Source: Planctomycetota bacterium
GTDB taxonomy: Bacteria; Planctomycetota; B15-G4; JADJEK01
Direction of reading: 5' to 3'
Assembly: GCA_016213895.1 (NCBI GenBank)
Contig: JACQZJ010000092.1
Location: forward strand, 1 to 37,547
Length of the DNA: 37,547 nucleotides
Positions 25,227 through 34,751 of the stretch are shown in pieces (positions within the stretch are counted from its first letter, which is position 1; each line of letters starts with the position of its first letter). Below the pieces are notes generated by a model, which was not told where the DNA came from, did not search any database, and was given only the letters and a program-made list of their open reading frames with translations. The position numbers and the translations under genes were made by a program.

Positions 25227-25401
25227 CCCTGAACGTACGCCTCGAGCGCGTCCCAGGGCGCGGTCCATGTTCATGTGCCACTAACCGCCAGGATCTCCGC
25301 ACCGCGCGAGGATCTCAGCTTTTCGAGAAGCTGGAAGGCGCCCGATGCTCGATTGCCGCGCAGCTCTCTGAAGTACGGCAAGGGGTCGAAGGGCTCTCCG
25401 G

Positions 25402-25429
25402 CTTCCGACTTCTGACTTCGGACTTCCAA
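25402..25429. repeat. Four tandem heptanucleotide repeats
   Basis: CTTCCGA-CTTCTGA-CTTCGGA-CTTCCAA: four adjacent 7-bp units sharing CTTC-N-(A/G)-A. They lie in non-coding DNA between the transposase and the spermidine-synthase-like gene. Short heptamer repeats of this kind are known as intergenic elements in some bacteria; function is unknown. Confidence 0.65.
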
Positions 25430-25576
25430 CCCGCGGCGGCGCCGAGGTAGTCGCCCGGGGAGTCGCTGCGTTTGGTCGCGGCGCCGCCGCGATGTGGCTG
25501 ACCAGCGACTGCCGGACGTGGTCGAGCGCCCGCCTGAGAATCGTGAATCCCCGCTGAGCCTCTCCTGCGTCGCGCC

Positions 25577-28387
25577 TCAGCGCGGGAGGGGAGGATCTGG
25601 GACCGCCCGCTCCGCGGGCACGGCGAGGAAGCCGAGCGCGTAGACCAGCGCGGCGAGCAGGAGCACGTTGGTGAAGCCCAGGGCCATGCTCAGCACGATG
25701 CAGAAGATCGAGGAGAAGACGGAAAGCAGGCCGTTGATCGCCCAGGCCCAAGGGAGGAGCGCGGGCGACAGCTCCTTCACCAGGCGGATGCCAGAGGGGA
25801 AGGGCATGCCGAGGGCCAGGCCGAGCGGCATGAGCAGCAGCACGGCCGAGGCAACGCGCAGCCAGAACGGCAGACCGATGAGAAGCGGCAGCCCGTGGTT
25901 GACGGCGAGGATGGTGAAGAGCACCAGGGCGACGAGCGCGAACATGAGGCAGAGCAGGTTCCGCCGCGTCAGGCGCTCGATGCGCGCGCCGAGGAAGGAG
26001 CCGAGGCCGGCGCTGCCGAGGAGCGCCGTGAGGACCACCGAGAGCGAGTAGGTCGGGTGGCCGAGGAAGACCACGAGCTTCTGCATCAGGCAGATCTCGA
26101 TGAACATGAAGCCCATGCCGAGCGCCGCGAAGTAGAGGAAGAAGCGCAGGCGGAAGGGGCTCTCGATCCCGGCGCGCGCCAGGCTGCGGAGCGGCAGGAT
26201 GAGCAGCAGGAAGGCGATGAGCACGATCTGGCCGAGCGACGCCACCAGCACCATGTGGCCCACGGGATAGTCGGGGTGGTAGTGGCTCTGCTCGCTGAGC
26301 GCCTCGCCGCCCTGGCCGCCGCCGAGCAGGCCGCGGTAGCGGTAGTAGTTGAAGAAGAAGGGGGTGTCGTCGGTGCAGGGCGACACGTCGTACTCGTAGG
26401 AGGCGACGAAGGCGGCTCGCTCCGCGGCGCTGCCGCGGAGCAGCGTCTCGAAGTCGCGGCGCACGGCGTGATGGCGCCGGCACGGCTCGGCCGCGCCTTC
26501 GAGGGCGGCCGCGAGCGCGTCCTGCAGCGCCGGCGCGAAGCGCGCGCGCTCTGCGCCGAGGAGGACGAGGGCGCGCTCGAGCGCGGCCGCGCTCGCGGCG
26601 GCGTCCCCGGTCACGGCGGGAGCGAACGCCGCGGACAGCTCGCGCGCCGCCTCGTCGAGCACGGCGTCCCCGACGCGCTCCGCGAGCCCGGCGCGCGCCA
26701 GGCGTTCGCGCAGGTAGCGCGGGACCAGGCCGCGCTGGTCGGCAGGCGGCGGGAAGGGCGCGCCGCGCGCGTGCAGCGGATCGAAGGCGAAGCCGGCGAA
26801 GCCCTCGCGCTCGGCGAAGGCCTCGAGCGCCGCGGTCTCGGCTGCGGTGAAGGGCCCCTTCTTGATCATGGTCGAGGCCCACTGCTGGCCGCGCAGCACG
26901 GCGATGTGGGCGGCCGGATCGGGCACGCCCAGCTCCGCGAGGGCCGTGTAGGCGATGTTGGCCAGGCGCAGGGTCTCGCGCGGCTTCTTCGGGTAAGTGA
27001 GGATGAAGCGCGAGTAGTTGATGTAGCCGCCCTCCTTGAGGTGGGCGTAGAACTCCTTGACCGCCTCGACGGTGTAGAGGTAGCTCTCGGAGAGCGTGTA
27101 GGCGCCGGTGGAGAGCGCCGTGAAGGAATCCACGCCGCTCATCTGGATGATGTCGTAGCGGTCGTCCCGGTGGCGCACGTAGGCGCGGCCCTCGGCGCGC
27201 GCCAGCGTCACGCGCTCGGAGTAGGGGTGCGCTCCCTCGCGGAACAGGCCGGCGAGGTAGCCGTCGTAGCGCTCGCTGACCATCTCGATCATGGCGGCGT
27301 TGATGTCCACGGCCGCCACGCTGTTCGCCTGGTGGAAGAGGGCCGTCATCACGTCCACGCCGCCGCCCACGCCGATGACGAGCACGTCCGGGTGCAGGCC
27401 GCCGGCCGCCGCGAAAGCGTGGTAGGCGCTGCCCGCCGAGCTGTCGTCGAGGAAGGGGAAGCGCTCGATCTCCCCGGCGTTCTCCAGCATGATCGTCGGC
27501 GCCGTGCCGTCCTGGGCGACGACGCGCAGCCCGGTGCGCGTGCGATCGAGCGCGCCGAAGTCGCCGCCCATCGACGGCGCCACGTCCGGCAGGTGCGTGC
27601 TCACCTCGACCTCGGCCGTGGGGCTTTGCAGGCGCGCGTCGAGCAACGCCAGGTCGAGCTTCTTCACCTCCTTGTTCGGCGCGAACGGCACCTCCCAGGA
27701 GGCCGCAGCGATGCCGAGCGCCGGCGCGCCGCCGGCGAAGGCGACGCCCACCCACGCAGCGACCGCGAGCGCCGGCAGGTTGACGAGGAGCGTCTTGAGC
27801 GGCGCCGCAAGCCCGAAGAGGAAGCCGGCCAAGACGCCGAGCGCGCCGGCGATCATGATCACCTGCGGGGCGCCGAGCCTGCCGAGGATGAGGACGCTCA
27901 GGCCGCCGCCCGCCGCCGAGCCGAGCAGGTCGAAGAAGTACAGGCGGTTGACCTGGCGCGCGTAGTGGGTCAGCGCCAGGCCGATCGCCAGGCCGCCGAG
28001 CAGGAAGGGCGCGGTGATGATCAGGTAGATGAGCAGCAGCGCGAAGAAGTTCTTCTTCTCCTGCCAGAGGCTCAGGCTGTCGATGGACACGCTGGTGACG
28101 AAGGTCAGGGCGAGCATGACCGCGAAGCCGTAGGCCACCGCGCAGCGGGACATGGTCGAGGCGGCAGGGAGCGGGCGCGCGCGCGCGCCGCGCGCGGTCA
28201 GCAGGCTGCCGGCCGCGCCGAAGCCGAGCAGCGCGATCGAGACCACCATGTAGGTCAGGTGGTGCCACATCATGATCGCGAACACGCGCGTCAGCGTGAT
28301 CTCGAAGAGGATGATGGAAAAGGCGAGAACGAGGAGGCCCGCGTAGACGGAGCGCGGCGCCGGAGCGGAGCCGTCGATTTGCGCCAT
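25577..28387 (-). CDS. Membrane-embedded spermidine/spermine synthase-like protein
   Basis: 936 residues from ATG 28387. The N-terminal half has about six or seven TM helices (VYAGLLVLAFSIILFEITL, then LTYMVVSIALLGFGAAGSLL). The middle is a soluble Rossmann domain of the polyamine-synthase type: DVLVIG339VGGGVD345VMTALF, then VAAVDINAAMIEMVSERY, GRAYVRHRDDRYDIIQMSGVDSFT and YTVEAVKEFYAHLKEGGYI. The C-terminal half has about seven more TM helices (MGFMFIEICLMQKLVVFLGHPTYSLSVVL, then FPSGIRL). Such proteins bind SAM or decarboxylated SAM, but their substrates are mostly undefined. Between the Rossmann domain and the last TM block lies an Ala/Glu-rich insertion of about 180 residues. It is divergent from mutM, with 83 bp between starts. 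Conventional soluble SpeE is only about 280-300 residues. Confidence 0.9.
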   Translation of the reverse strand: MAQIDGSAPAPRSVYAGLLVLAFSIILFEITLTRVFAIMMWHHLTYMVVSIALLGFGAAGSLLTARGARARPLPAASTMSRCAVAYGFAVMLALTFVTSVSIDSLSLWQEKKNFFALLLIYLIITAPFLLGGLAIGLALTHYARQVNRLYFFDLLGSAAGGGLSVLILGRLGAPQVIMIAGALGVLAGFLFGLAAPLKTLLVNLPALAVAAWVGVAFAGGAPALGIAAASWEVPFAPNKEVKKLDLALLDARLQSPTAEVEVSTHLPDVAPSMGGDFGALDRTRTGLRVVAQDGTAPTIMLENAGEIERFPFLDDSSAGSAYHAFAAAGGLHPDVLVIGVGGGVDVMTALFHQANSVAAVDINAAMIEMVSERYDGYLAGLFREGAHPYSERVTLARAEGRAYVRHRDDRYDIIQMSGVDSFTALSTGAYTLSESYLYTVEAVKEFYAHLKEGGYINYSRFILTYPKKPRETLRLANIAYTALAELGVPDPAAHIAVLRGQQWASTMIKKGPFTAAETAALEAFAEREGFAGFAFDPLHARGAPFPPPADQRGLVPRYLRERLARAGLAERVGDAVLDEAARELSAAFAPAVTGDAAASAAALERALVLLGAERARFAPALQDALAAALEGAAEPCRRHHAVRRDFETLLRGSAAERAAFVASYEYDVSPCTDDTPFFFNYYRYRGLLGGGQGGEALSEQSHYHPDYPVGHMVLVASLGQIVLIAFLLLILPLRSLARAGIESPFRLRFFLYFAALGMGFMFIEICLMQKLVVFLGHPTYSLSVVLTALLGSAGLGSFLGARIERLTRRNLLCLMFALVALVLFTILAVNHGLPLLIGLPFWLRVASAVLLLMPLGLALGMPFPSGIRLVKELSPALLPWAWAINGLLSVFSSIFCIVLSMALGFTNVLLLAALVYALGFLAVPAERAVPDPPLPR

Positions 28388-28470
28388 TCAGCCTGCCCTG
28401 CCGGGATGGAGTCGCGCCATGATACGCTCGGCGTGGCGGGCCGCCAGCGTTCCGGCCGGCCGGAGGAAGC

Positions 28471-29286
28471 ATGCCGGAGCTGCCGGAAGTCGAAACCACG
28501 CTGCGCGGCATCCGGCCGCACGTCGTGAAGAAGAGGGTGGTCCGGGTCGTGGTCAGGAACCGCCGCCTGCGCTGGCCTGTCCCCGCCTCCCTCGCCGCCG
28601 AACTCGTGGGGCAGACCATCACCGCGGCGCGCCGGCGTGCCAAGTACCTCCTGCTGGAGACGCGCGCCGGCACCGTCCTCATCCACCTGGGCATGTCCGG
28701 CGGCCTGCGCGTCGTGTCGGCAAGGACTCCGCCCGGCAGGCACGACCACGTCGACCTGGTTCTTTCCAGTGGCGATTGCCTGCGCTACCACGATCCGCGC
28801 CGCTTCGGCGCGATCCTCTGGACGAGAGGCGACCCCGGGCAGGACCCGCTCCTTTCGCGCCTCGGCCCCGAGCCGCTCACGCGCGCCTTCACCGGCCGCG
28901 TGCTGCAGGAGAGCGCGCGCGGCCGCACCGCGGCGGTGAAGAGCTTCATCATGGACGCGCGCGTGGTGGCGGGCGTGGGCAACATCTACGCCAGCGAGGC
29001 GCTCTTCCTGGCCGGCATCCGGCCCGAGCGCGCGGCGGGCGCGCTTTCTCCCGAGAGCTGCGCGCGCCTGGCCTGCGCCATCAAGCGCGTGCTGCGGGAC
29101 GCCATCCACCGCGGCGGAACCACGCTGCGCGATTTCAAGAGCAGCGACGGCCGGCCTGGCCGCTTCCAGGCGCGCCTCAACGTTTACGGCCGCGCCGGCG
29201 AGCCCTGCCGGCGCTGCGGCGCCGCGGTCTTGCGCACGCGCCCGGGCCAGCGCTCCGCCTACCACTGCCCGCGCTGTCAGCGCTGA
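28471..29286 (+). CDS. mutM: Formamidopyrimidine-DNA glycosylase
   Basis: 271 residues, the usual family length, with GGAGG 5 bases before the ATG. It removes oxidised purines such as 8-oxoguanine and cleaves the abasic site (base excision repair). All catalytic parts are visible: the N-terminal MPELPEVE with the proline nucleophile P2 and E3, K58 in RRAKYLLLE, the strand [11 protein letters not shown], and the [17 protein letters not shown] and [19 protein letters not shown] blocks. The C-terminal zinc finger C-x2-C-x16-C-x2-C begins CRRCGAAV and ends CPRCQR. It overlaps the convergent SGNH hydrolase gene by 10 bp at the 3' ends. Nothing unusual in sequence; high certainty. Confidence 0.98.
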   Translation: MPELPEVETTLRGIRPHVVKKRVVRVVVRNRRLRWPVPASLAAELVGQTITAARRRAKYLLLETRAGTVLIHLGMSGGLRVVSARTPPGRHDHVDLVLSSGDCLRYHDPRRFGAILWTRGDPGQDPLLSRLGPEPLTRAFTGRVLQESARGRTAAVKSFIMDARVVAGVGNIYASEALFLAGIRPERAAGALSPESCARLACAIKRVLRDAIHRGGTTLRDFKSSDGRPGRFQARLNVYGRAGEPCRRCGAAVLRTRPGQRSAYHCPRCQR

Positions 29287-30188
29287 CCGCGCGCCGCGCC
29301 TGCCTGGCGCTGCGCGCGCTCCGCCTTGCGCGCCTCGAGGACGCGCGCGCGGATCATCTCCTTGTCCCAGCGGAACGCGCTCTCCGGCACGGCCGGGTCC
29401 GCCTGCACCAGCACGTCGAGGGCGAGCAGCGTCATGGCGATCGCGCCCTCGAAGGTCGGGTGCAGCAGGTCCTTGTCCATCAGGCTCTTCATGCACCCCT
29501 CGGGCCAGGAGCAGCCGCGCACCTCGACGCCCTCGCCCGCGCGCAGGCGCTCGTAGAACCGGGAGAGCTTCACCACGTGCACGTTCTTGCGCGCGTCCGC
29601 CCACTCCTGCAGGCGCGCGTTCAAGCGCGCCAGCGTCTCCTTCTGCGGCACCTGCCACTCGCTGATCATCGGCGCGCCGTGGATGCCCACGCCCTCGCGC
29701 GCGGCCGGCATCATGTCCGGGAAGTCGCCGACCAGGACCGGGCAGGAGAACTCCCCGAGCAGGGCGAGCCCCTCCTCGAGCTGCTGCAAGCGGTCTTCCT
29801 CTTCCACGATGAAGCCGTAGCCGAACCAGAAGAGGAAGTCGATGGCGATGAGCAGCGTCGGGTCCTGCGCGCGCGCCGCGCGCGCGTAGCGCGTGCCGTA
29901 GTCCACCGGGTTCCGGAAGAAGAGCATGGTCGACTTGCGAAACGGCGCCTCCACCTCGGGCACGCAGGCCGCGCGCACCACGTCCGCGAGCGTCACCATG
30001 GCGTCGACCTCGGCGGGCAGGAGGAAGCCGTCGGTGACCGACGCGCCGATGAGGGCGATGCGCTCCAGGGCTGGGACGGCGGCAGGCGCCTCGGCCGGCT
30101 CCTCCTGCCGCGCGGCGGCAACGAGCCAGGTGGCGAGGCCGGCGGCGAAGAGGAAGAGCGGCACGGCGGTGCGGCGTAGCATGGGCAT
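29277..30188 (-). CDS. Exported SGNH/GDSL-type hydrolase-like protein
   Basis: 303 residues from ATG 30188; a second in-frame ATG two codons later would serve equally. Residues about 8-27 form a signal or anchor helix ([18 protein letters not shown]). Block I is RIALIGAS50VTDGF, with the serine where GDSL enzymes place the nucleophile. Block V is D240LLH243PTFEGA, supplying Asp and His in the D-x-x-H arrangement. Block II glycine and block III asparagine are not obvious, so it is a divergent family member. It would hydrolyse esters, possibly acyl groups on glycans or lipids, outside the cytoplasm. The C-terminus is Arg/Ala-rich. It overlaps mutM tail to tail and is divergent from the metalloprotease fusion, with 198 bp between starts. 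Confidence 0.82.
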   Translation of the reverse strand: MPMLRRTAVPLFLFAAGLATWLVAAARQEEPAEAPAAVPALERIALIGASVTDGFLLPAEVDAMVTLADVVRAACVPEVEAPFRKSTMLFFRNPVDYGTRYARAARAQDPTLLIAIDFLFWFGYGFIVEEEDRLQQLEEGLALLGEFSCPVLVGDFPDMMPAAREGVGIHGAPMISEWQVPQKETLARLNARLQEWADARKNVHVVKLSRFYERLRAGEGVEVRGCSWPEGCMKSLMDKDLLHPTFEGAIAMTLLALDVLVQADPAVPESAFRWDKEMIRARVLEARKAERAQRQAGAARGQR

Positions 30189-30386
30189 CAGGAACCTCGG
30201 CGCGGACGGAGCGCCTGGATCTTAGCCCCGGCGCCGTGCGCGCGTCACGCCTGTCGGGCGAGCGCCGCGCCGGCCGCGCTGCCGTCCTGCCCGGGCTTGC
30301 GAGTTACCGGCGGCCGCGGCGCGCGCTATCATCGCCGCGCGGAGGAGGCCCGCTGCCGCAGGGGACCTCCGCGGGCGGACGGTTGG

Positions 30387-33300
30387 ATGTACCCGAAGAT
30401 CCTCGCGTTGCTCCTTTGCCTGCTGGCCGCGCCCCGGGCGGAGCGGCAGAGTTCGACCTTCGCCGACTCCTTGCGCCTGGCCGCGGACGCCCTCGCCGCC
30501 GCGAAGCTCGACGACGCCTGGGCGCTCATCCAGCGCGCCCTGGAGCGCGATCCCAAGTCACCCGAGGCGTGGGCCCTGCGCGCGCGCTGGGCCGAGGCGG
30601 TCCCCGACCGGGACGAACTGGTCTACGCCCTGCACCGCCAGCTCAACCTGCTCCTGGCGCAGGGCGCGCCGCGCAAGGAGTTGGACGCGCTGCGCGCGCG
30701 ACTCGAGGAACTCGATCCGGTGGCGAAGGATCTGTTCCGCCTGCGCGAGCGCTTCATCGACCGCCTCGAGCCGATCGCCGACCTGTACGAGCGCGAGGAG
30801 CGCCCGCATGCCGCCATCCGCGTGCTGCAGGAGATCCTCGCCCTTGATCCGGAGCGCGAACAGGCGCAGGCCGCGATCGAGCGCATCTCCGCGCTGCCCG
30901 ATCCCAGCCTGGCGGAGACCGCCAAGCCCAAGGACCTGCTGGCGGACGTGTCCGTCGAGTGGATCCGCGAGCGTGACGCCAAGCACGTCGAGTGGCAGGA
31001 GAGCGACTCCCTGACGCGCGATCACTACGTCACCAAGACGAACGCGGGCTACGAGGTGCTGCTCCGGGCGGCCGAGGCGATGGAGCAGATGAACGCCTTC
31101 TATCGCCGCTTCTTCCGCTACGGCGACGGCGTGCATGACGAGCGCAGCGTGCCGCGCATCACGCTGCACATCTTCAAGAATCGCGAGGAGTACCTGAAGC
31201 TCGGCGTCGGCCCGCCGGTCGAGTGGTCCGGCGGGCAGTTCACCGGCAGCCACGTCGAGACCTACATCGGCGACGGCGGCTTCGAGGAGTGCGTGACCAC
31301 GCTCTTCCACGAGGCCGCGCACCAGTTCGTGGCGCTCGCCACCACGGCCGTGGGCTGGCTGAACGAGGGGCTGGCCTCCTTCTTCGAGGGGTGCCGCATC
31401 CTCGCCAACGGCACGGTCCTCATGAACATGCCGGCGAACCACCGCCTCTTCCCCCTGGTGGAGCGCCTGCAGAACGGCTGGATGGAGAACGAAAGCGACG
31501 GCATCGATCCGGCCAACGCCGGCGCGGAGCCGCAGAAGGCGCCCACGCTGCAGATCATCATCGAGAACAAGTACTCCTGGGGGCCGCCCTGGTACGCGCC
31601 GACCTGGGGCTTCGTCTACTTCCTCTACAACTACCAGGACCCGGTGGATGGGCGCTTCGTCTACCGCGCGGCTTTCAACGAGTTCGTCAACGCCTCGAGC
31701 GGGCGCGTGGGCGAAGGCGCGGTGGAGAACTTCGAGAAGGTGGTGCTGGCAGAGCCGCAGCGCCCGACCAAGGGCCTGCCGCGCACCGAGGCGCTCCCGC
31801 TGGTCGAGACCGTGGACGAGCTGAACGAGGTGTGGAAGGAGTGGCTCATCGCCCTGGCGGACGAGCAGGCCGGGCGCAGCGAGGTGGAGAGGCCCTACCT
31901 CGACTGGGCGCGCTACGCGCTCACGCGCAAGGAATGGGACGTCGCGACCGAGCACTTCGAGAAGGGGTTGGTGCAGGCTCCGGACGACGTGGAGCTGCTC
32001 TGCGCCTTTGCCGAGCACCTGGCCGAGCACGAGGACAACGCGGACCGCGCGGTGAAGCTGGCGCTCGCGGCCCTGCGCGTCCTCGAGGAGCGCGGCGACG
32101 CAGGGGCGCGCGAGGCGCGCGAGCTGGAGGCGAGCCTCGCGCGCTGGGACCCGAAGCGCTCGAGCCTGGAGCGCCTGCACCAGGAGCTGTGGGGCGAGGT
32201 CCAGGGGATCGTGCGGCGCTACCTGGACGAAGGCCTGCCGCTCATGGCCATGGAGGTGAGCTGGCGCCTCTCGACCGATCTCGGCGTCCCCGGCCTGCTC
32301 GCCCTCTTCGAGCAGGCGGCGCGCTCCTCGCGGAAGTCGATCGCCCTCTGGCAGCTCGCCTACAACGAGCAGGACCTCTCGGGCTGGACCGCGGGCACGG
32401 ACGTCTGGGTGCCCTACGGCGGCGAGCTGTGGGCCCGCTTCGGCGAGTACCAGGAGGACGAGTACCGCTTCAACTTCCTGACCTACGACACCGTGACCTC
32501 CGGCGACTTCTCGCTCGAGACCGAGATCTTGGCGGAGCGCGGCCGCAGCGCCTTCTGCGGCATCGTCTTCGGCCGCAAGGCGGCACAGACCTTCCACGCC
32601 GTGATCCTGCACCCGGGCCGCAACCCGGACCAGGAATCGGGCAGGCCGGCGCGCAACGGCTTCCTCGACCTCTCGTCCTTCTACGGCGGCTCCTCGAACA
32701 AGGTCTGGCGCCACAACCCGGTGGACACGTCTGAGCGCGGCTGGCACAGCATGCGCATCGACGTGATCGGCGCCGAGGTCGACGTGTGGTTCGACAACGA
32801 GCTGGTGGTCACGCATGACTTCGGCGCGGTGGACGTGCTGCGCGGCTCCTTTGGCCTCATCACCGGCCCGGGCAGCGCGAAGTACCGCAACGTGCGCTAC
32901 CTGGCGCGCGGCGCCCGCGATCCGGGCGCGGCGATCGAGCGCGCGCTACGCATGGAGAAGCTCGCGCGCGAGTCCGGGAGCGGCAGCGTCGGCGGCAGCT
33001 GGCTCAAGAAGGCGCCGCCCTTCCCCAGGGTGGCGACGTGGGTCCAGGGTGGTCGCATCAGCTTCGACCAGGTCGGGCCGGTGCCGGTGCTGCTGGTCTT
33101 CTGGTCGCGCCAGCAGAACGAGCTCTTGCCCATCGACGCCTGGCTCAGCGACCTGGCGCAGCGCTACCAGGACACCGGCCTGGACATCATCGCCGTGGTC
33201 CAGTTCGACGAGCGCGAGGGCATGGAGGAGTACCTGCAGCAGCACGTCTTCCCGGGTTCGGTGGGCGTGGACAGCAAGCGCTCGGCGCAGCTCGCCTCCG

Positions 33301-34055
33301 GCGACACCTTCGAGGGGTACGCCATTCCCAAGTTCCAGCTGCCGCGGCTGGTGCTGCTCGACGTGGACCACCGCGTCTGCTGGGAGGGCGATCCAGGCTT
33401 CGAGCTGGACGCCGCCTGGGCGCCGGGCATGGACAGCTACTTGGAAGAGCCGCTGCGCGAGCTGACGCAGCGCCGCCGCTTGAAGGACCTGCGCCGCTGG
33501 CGCGAGGCCTGGGCGAGCCAGGGGGGGCCAGCCCTGGGCGCGGGCGACCTCGAGGCGGCTTTGCCCTTGCTGCGGAAGTCGCTCGACCTGCCCGGGCGGC
33601 TCGTGCCCATCGTGGGCGAGGCGCAGCGCTGGCTGCGCGCCCTGGAGAACGCGGTGGCGCACGCCGCGGTGACGGCCGAGATCATGGCCGAGCAGGGCGC
33701 GGAGCCGGCGGCCGAGGTGCTCGCTTCCTGGGCCACGCTGCTGCAGCAGCCGCTCGAGGGGGAGACGGCGCGCAAGGTCAAGGACGCCGGCAACAGCCGC
33801 AATACCCGCGACTGGAAGAAGGCGCTGAAGGCGACGGAGCGCACGCTCAAGGCACTCAAGCCGGAGAAGGAGTGGGATGCGCTGCGCGCGCTCGCCGAGG
33901 AGCTGGGCGCCCTTTCCGGCATCTTCCCGGCGGAGCTGCAGGCCGAGCTGAAGCTCGCCATCGAGCGGCAGAATGGCGAGGCCGCGCGCGGCCTGCTGGC
34001 GAGCGCGCCGCAGCGGCCCGCGGTCTGGCTCGTCTGGCACCTGGCGGGAGGGTAG
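30387..34055 (+). CDS. Secreted fusion: TPR, gluzincin peptidase, DUF1080-like and thioredoxin-like domains
   Basis: 1222 residues from ATG 30387 (GGTTGG before it, then signal peptide MYPKILALLLCLLAA). An in-frame ATG at 30297 is less likely. Domains in order: TPR-like helices (about 25-185); a zinc peptidase with LFH308EAAH312QF and WLNE327GLASFFEG, so HExxH and a glutamate 15 residues after the second His, like planctomycete DUF1570-type or M1-like gluzincins; a second helical TPR-like block (about 500-640); a DUF1080/LamG-like beta-sandwich (about 655-845: LSGWTAGTDVW, then SAFCGIVFGR and GWHSMRIDVIG); a thioredoxin/TlpA-like domain (about 880-1010: PVLLVFW906SRQQNE, then GLDIIAVVQFDE) with no CxxC; and a helical tail. 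The peptidase site is intact. It is probably periplasmic or surface-located. The small gene downstream begins 3 bp after the stop. Confidence 0.9.
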   Translation: MYPKILALLLCLLAAPRAERQSSTFADSLRLAADALAAAKLDDAWALIQRALERDPKSPEAWALRARWAEAVPDRDELVYALHRQLNLLLAQGAPRKELDALRARLEELDPVAKDLFRLRERFIDRLEPIADLYEREERPHAAIRVLQEILALDPEREQAQAAIERISALPDPSLAETAKPKDLLADVSVEWIRERDAKHVEWQESDSLTRDHYVTKTNAGYEVLLRAAEAMEQMNAFYRRFFRYGDGVHDERSVPRITLHIFKNREEYLKLGVGPPVEWSGGQFTGSHVETYIGDGGFEECVTTLFHEAAHQFVALATTAVGWLNEGLASFFEGCRILANGTVLMNMPANHRLFPLVERLQNGWMENESDGIDPANAGAEPQKAPTLQIIIENKYSWGPPWYAPTWGFVYFLYNYQDPVDGRFVYRAAFNEFVNASSGRVGEGAVENFEKVVLAEPQRPTKGLPRTEALPLVETVDELNEVWKEWLIALADEQAGRSEVERPYLDWARYALTRKEWDVATEHFEKGLVQAPDDVELLCAFAEHLAEHEDNADRAVKLALAALRVLEERGDAGAREARELEASLARWDPKRSSLERLHQELWGEVQGIVRRYLDEGLPLMAMEVSWRLSTDLGVPGLLALFEQAARSSRKSIALWQLAYNEQDLSGWTAGTDVWVPYGGELWARFGEYQEDEYRFNFLTYDTVTSGDFSLETEILAERGRSAFCGIVFGRKAAQTFHAVILHPGRNPDQESGRPARNGFLDLSSFYGGSSNKVWRHNPVDTSERGWHSMRIDVIGAEVDVWFDNELVVTHDFGAVDVLRGSFGLITGPGSAKYRNVRYLARGARDPGAAIERALRMEKLARESGSGSVGGSWLKKAPPFPRVATWVQGGRISFDQVGPVPVLLVFWSRQQNELLPIDAWLSDLAQRYQDTGLDIIAVVQFDEREGMEEYLQQHVFPGSVGVDSKRSAQLASGDTFEGYAIPKFQLPRLVLLDVDHRVCWEGDPGFELDAAWAPGMDSYLEEPLRELTQRRRLKDLRRWREAWASQGGPALGAGDLEAALPLLRKSLDLPGRLVPIVGEAQRWLRALENAVAHAAVTAEIMAEQGAEPAAEVLASWATLLQQPLEGETARKVKDAGNSRNTRDWKKALKATERTLKALKPEKEWDALRALAEELGALSGIFPAELQAELKLAIERQNGEAARGLLASAPQRPAVWLVWHLAGG

Positions 34056-34058
34056 GCC

Positions 34059-34481
34059 GTGGCGGCGCGGGGAGCATGCGTTGTTGCCGGCACGGCGGCG
34101 AGGCCGCTCGCTTGCGCGCTGCTGCTCCTCGCCGTGTGCTGCGCCGCGCCGCGGCGCGAGTACTACCCGCCCGATCGCGTGCGGATCGAGAAGGTCTCGT
34201 GCGACTACATGGGCGTGCTGACGATCGACTACAGCACGCTGGCCGAGACCCTGTGGCACTGCCCGGGCGTGGACGTCCAGTCCGAGCAGGGCGAGCTGTT
34301 CCTGAGCTTCGTGCGCGCGCCGCTCGAGGAATCGGGCCGGCCCGCGGTGCGCGCGCGCTTCGTGCCGCCGGCGAGCTGGCGCGTCACCATCGACGCGCCG
34401 GGCACGCGGGCCGTGCACGTCACCGACGGCGTGCTCGATCGCGTGATCTGGCGCGCGGGGCGCGGCGCCGGCGATTCGTGA
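34059..34481 (+). CDS. Small exported protein of unknown function
   Basis: 140 residues from GTG 34059, 3 bp after the preceding stop, with GGGAGGG 8-9 bases upstream, so probably translated with it. Residues 15-30 are hydrophobic (PLACALLLLAVCCAAP). One of the paired cysteines might be lipidated, though the position before it is not the preferred Gly/Ala/Ser. The mature part (YYPPDRVRIEKVSCDYMGVLTIDY, then SWRVTIDAPG) looks like a small beta-rich domain. I recognise no family. Its placement suggests a partner or accessory of the large metalloprotease fusion. Confidence 0.65.
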   Translation: MAARGACVVAGTAARPLACALLLLAVCCAAPRREYYPPDRVRIEKVSCDYMGVLTIDYSTLAETLWHCPGVDVQSEQGELFLSFVRAPLEESGRPAVRARFVPPASWRVTIDAPGTRAVHVTDGVLDRVIWRAGRGAGDS

Positions 34482-34624
34482 GGGGTTGCGGGGCGGCACG
34501 CGCCAACGCCGCGCCGCGCGGCGCGTACTCCTGGCGTGCGCGCTGCGTTTCGCGGCCGTAACGCCCGCTCCAGGCCGGCACGTCGCGCAGGCGCTGCTCT
34601 CCGGACGCGGACCGCGGCGCGCGG

Positions 34625-34653
34625 TTGACGCCTCCTCCCGATCATGGGAGAAT
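34625..34653 (+). promoter_or_regulatory. Sigma-70-type promoter for the propeller gene
   Basis: TTGACG (34625-34630) and GAGAAT (34648-34653), separated by 17 bp, match 5/6 and 4/6 of the consensus. They lie about 100 bp before the ATG at 34752, in the AT-richest part of the 270-bp gap after 34481. A strong GGGAGGAG ribosome-binding site lies just before that ATG. The first part of the gap (34482-34620) shows nothing else recognisable. Confidence 0.5.
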
Positions 34654-34751
34654 AAAGTGCTTCAGGATCTCGGGCGCCATCCGCCTCGTTCGAACAACGT
34701 TGTTTCCGGCTTCTTGTTGGCAGCAGGTCTACCCCCGATTGGGAGGAGTTC

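Larger units (their letters stand above)
25035..25576. other. 0.54-kb non-coding stretch beside the transposase
   Basis: No convincing gene is present in either strand. The part nearest the transposase (about 25035-25115) is much more AT-rich than the rest of the window. Further along are a GC-rich hairpin (25199-25226), a short inverted repeat CAGCTT ... AAGCTG (25316-25333) and four heptamer repeats (25402-25429). On the minus strand, frames run on past the spermidine-synthase-like stop but have no family resemblance that I recognise. Confidence 0.55.

Noticed and set aside
34482-34620. tRNA or small RNA in the gap before the propeller gene
   Set aside because: No cloverleaf or conserved T-loop sequence was found. 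The GC-rich short repeats are typical of the background.
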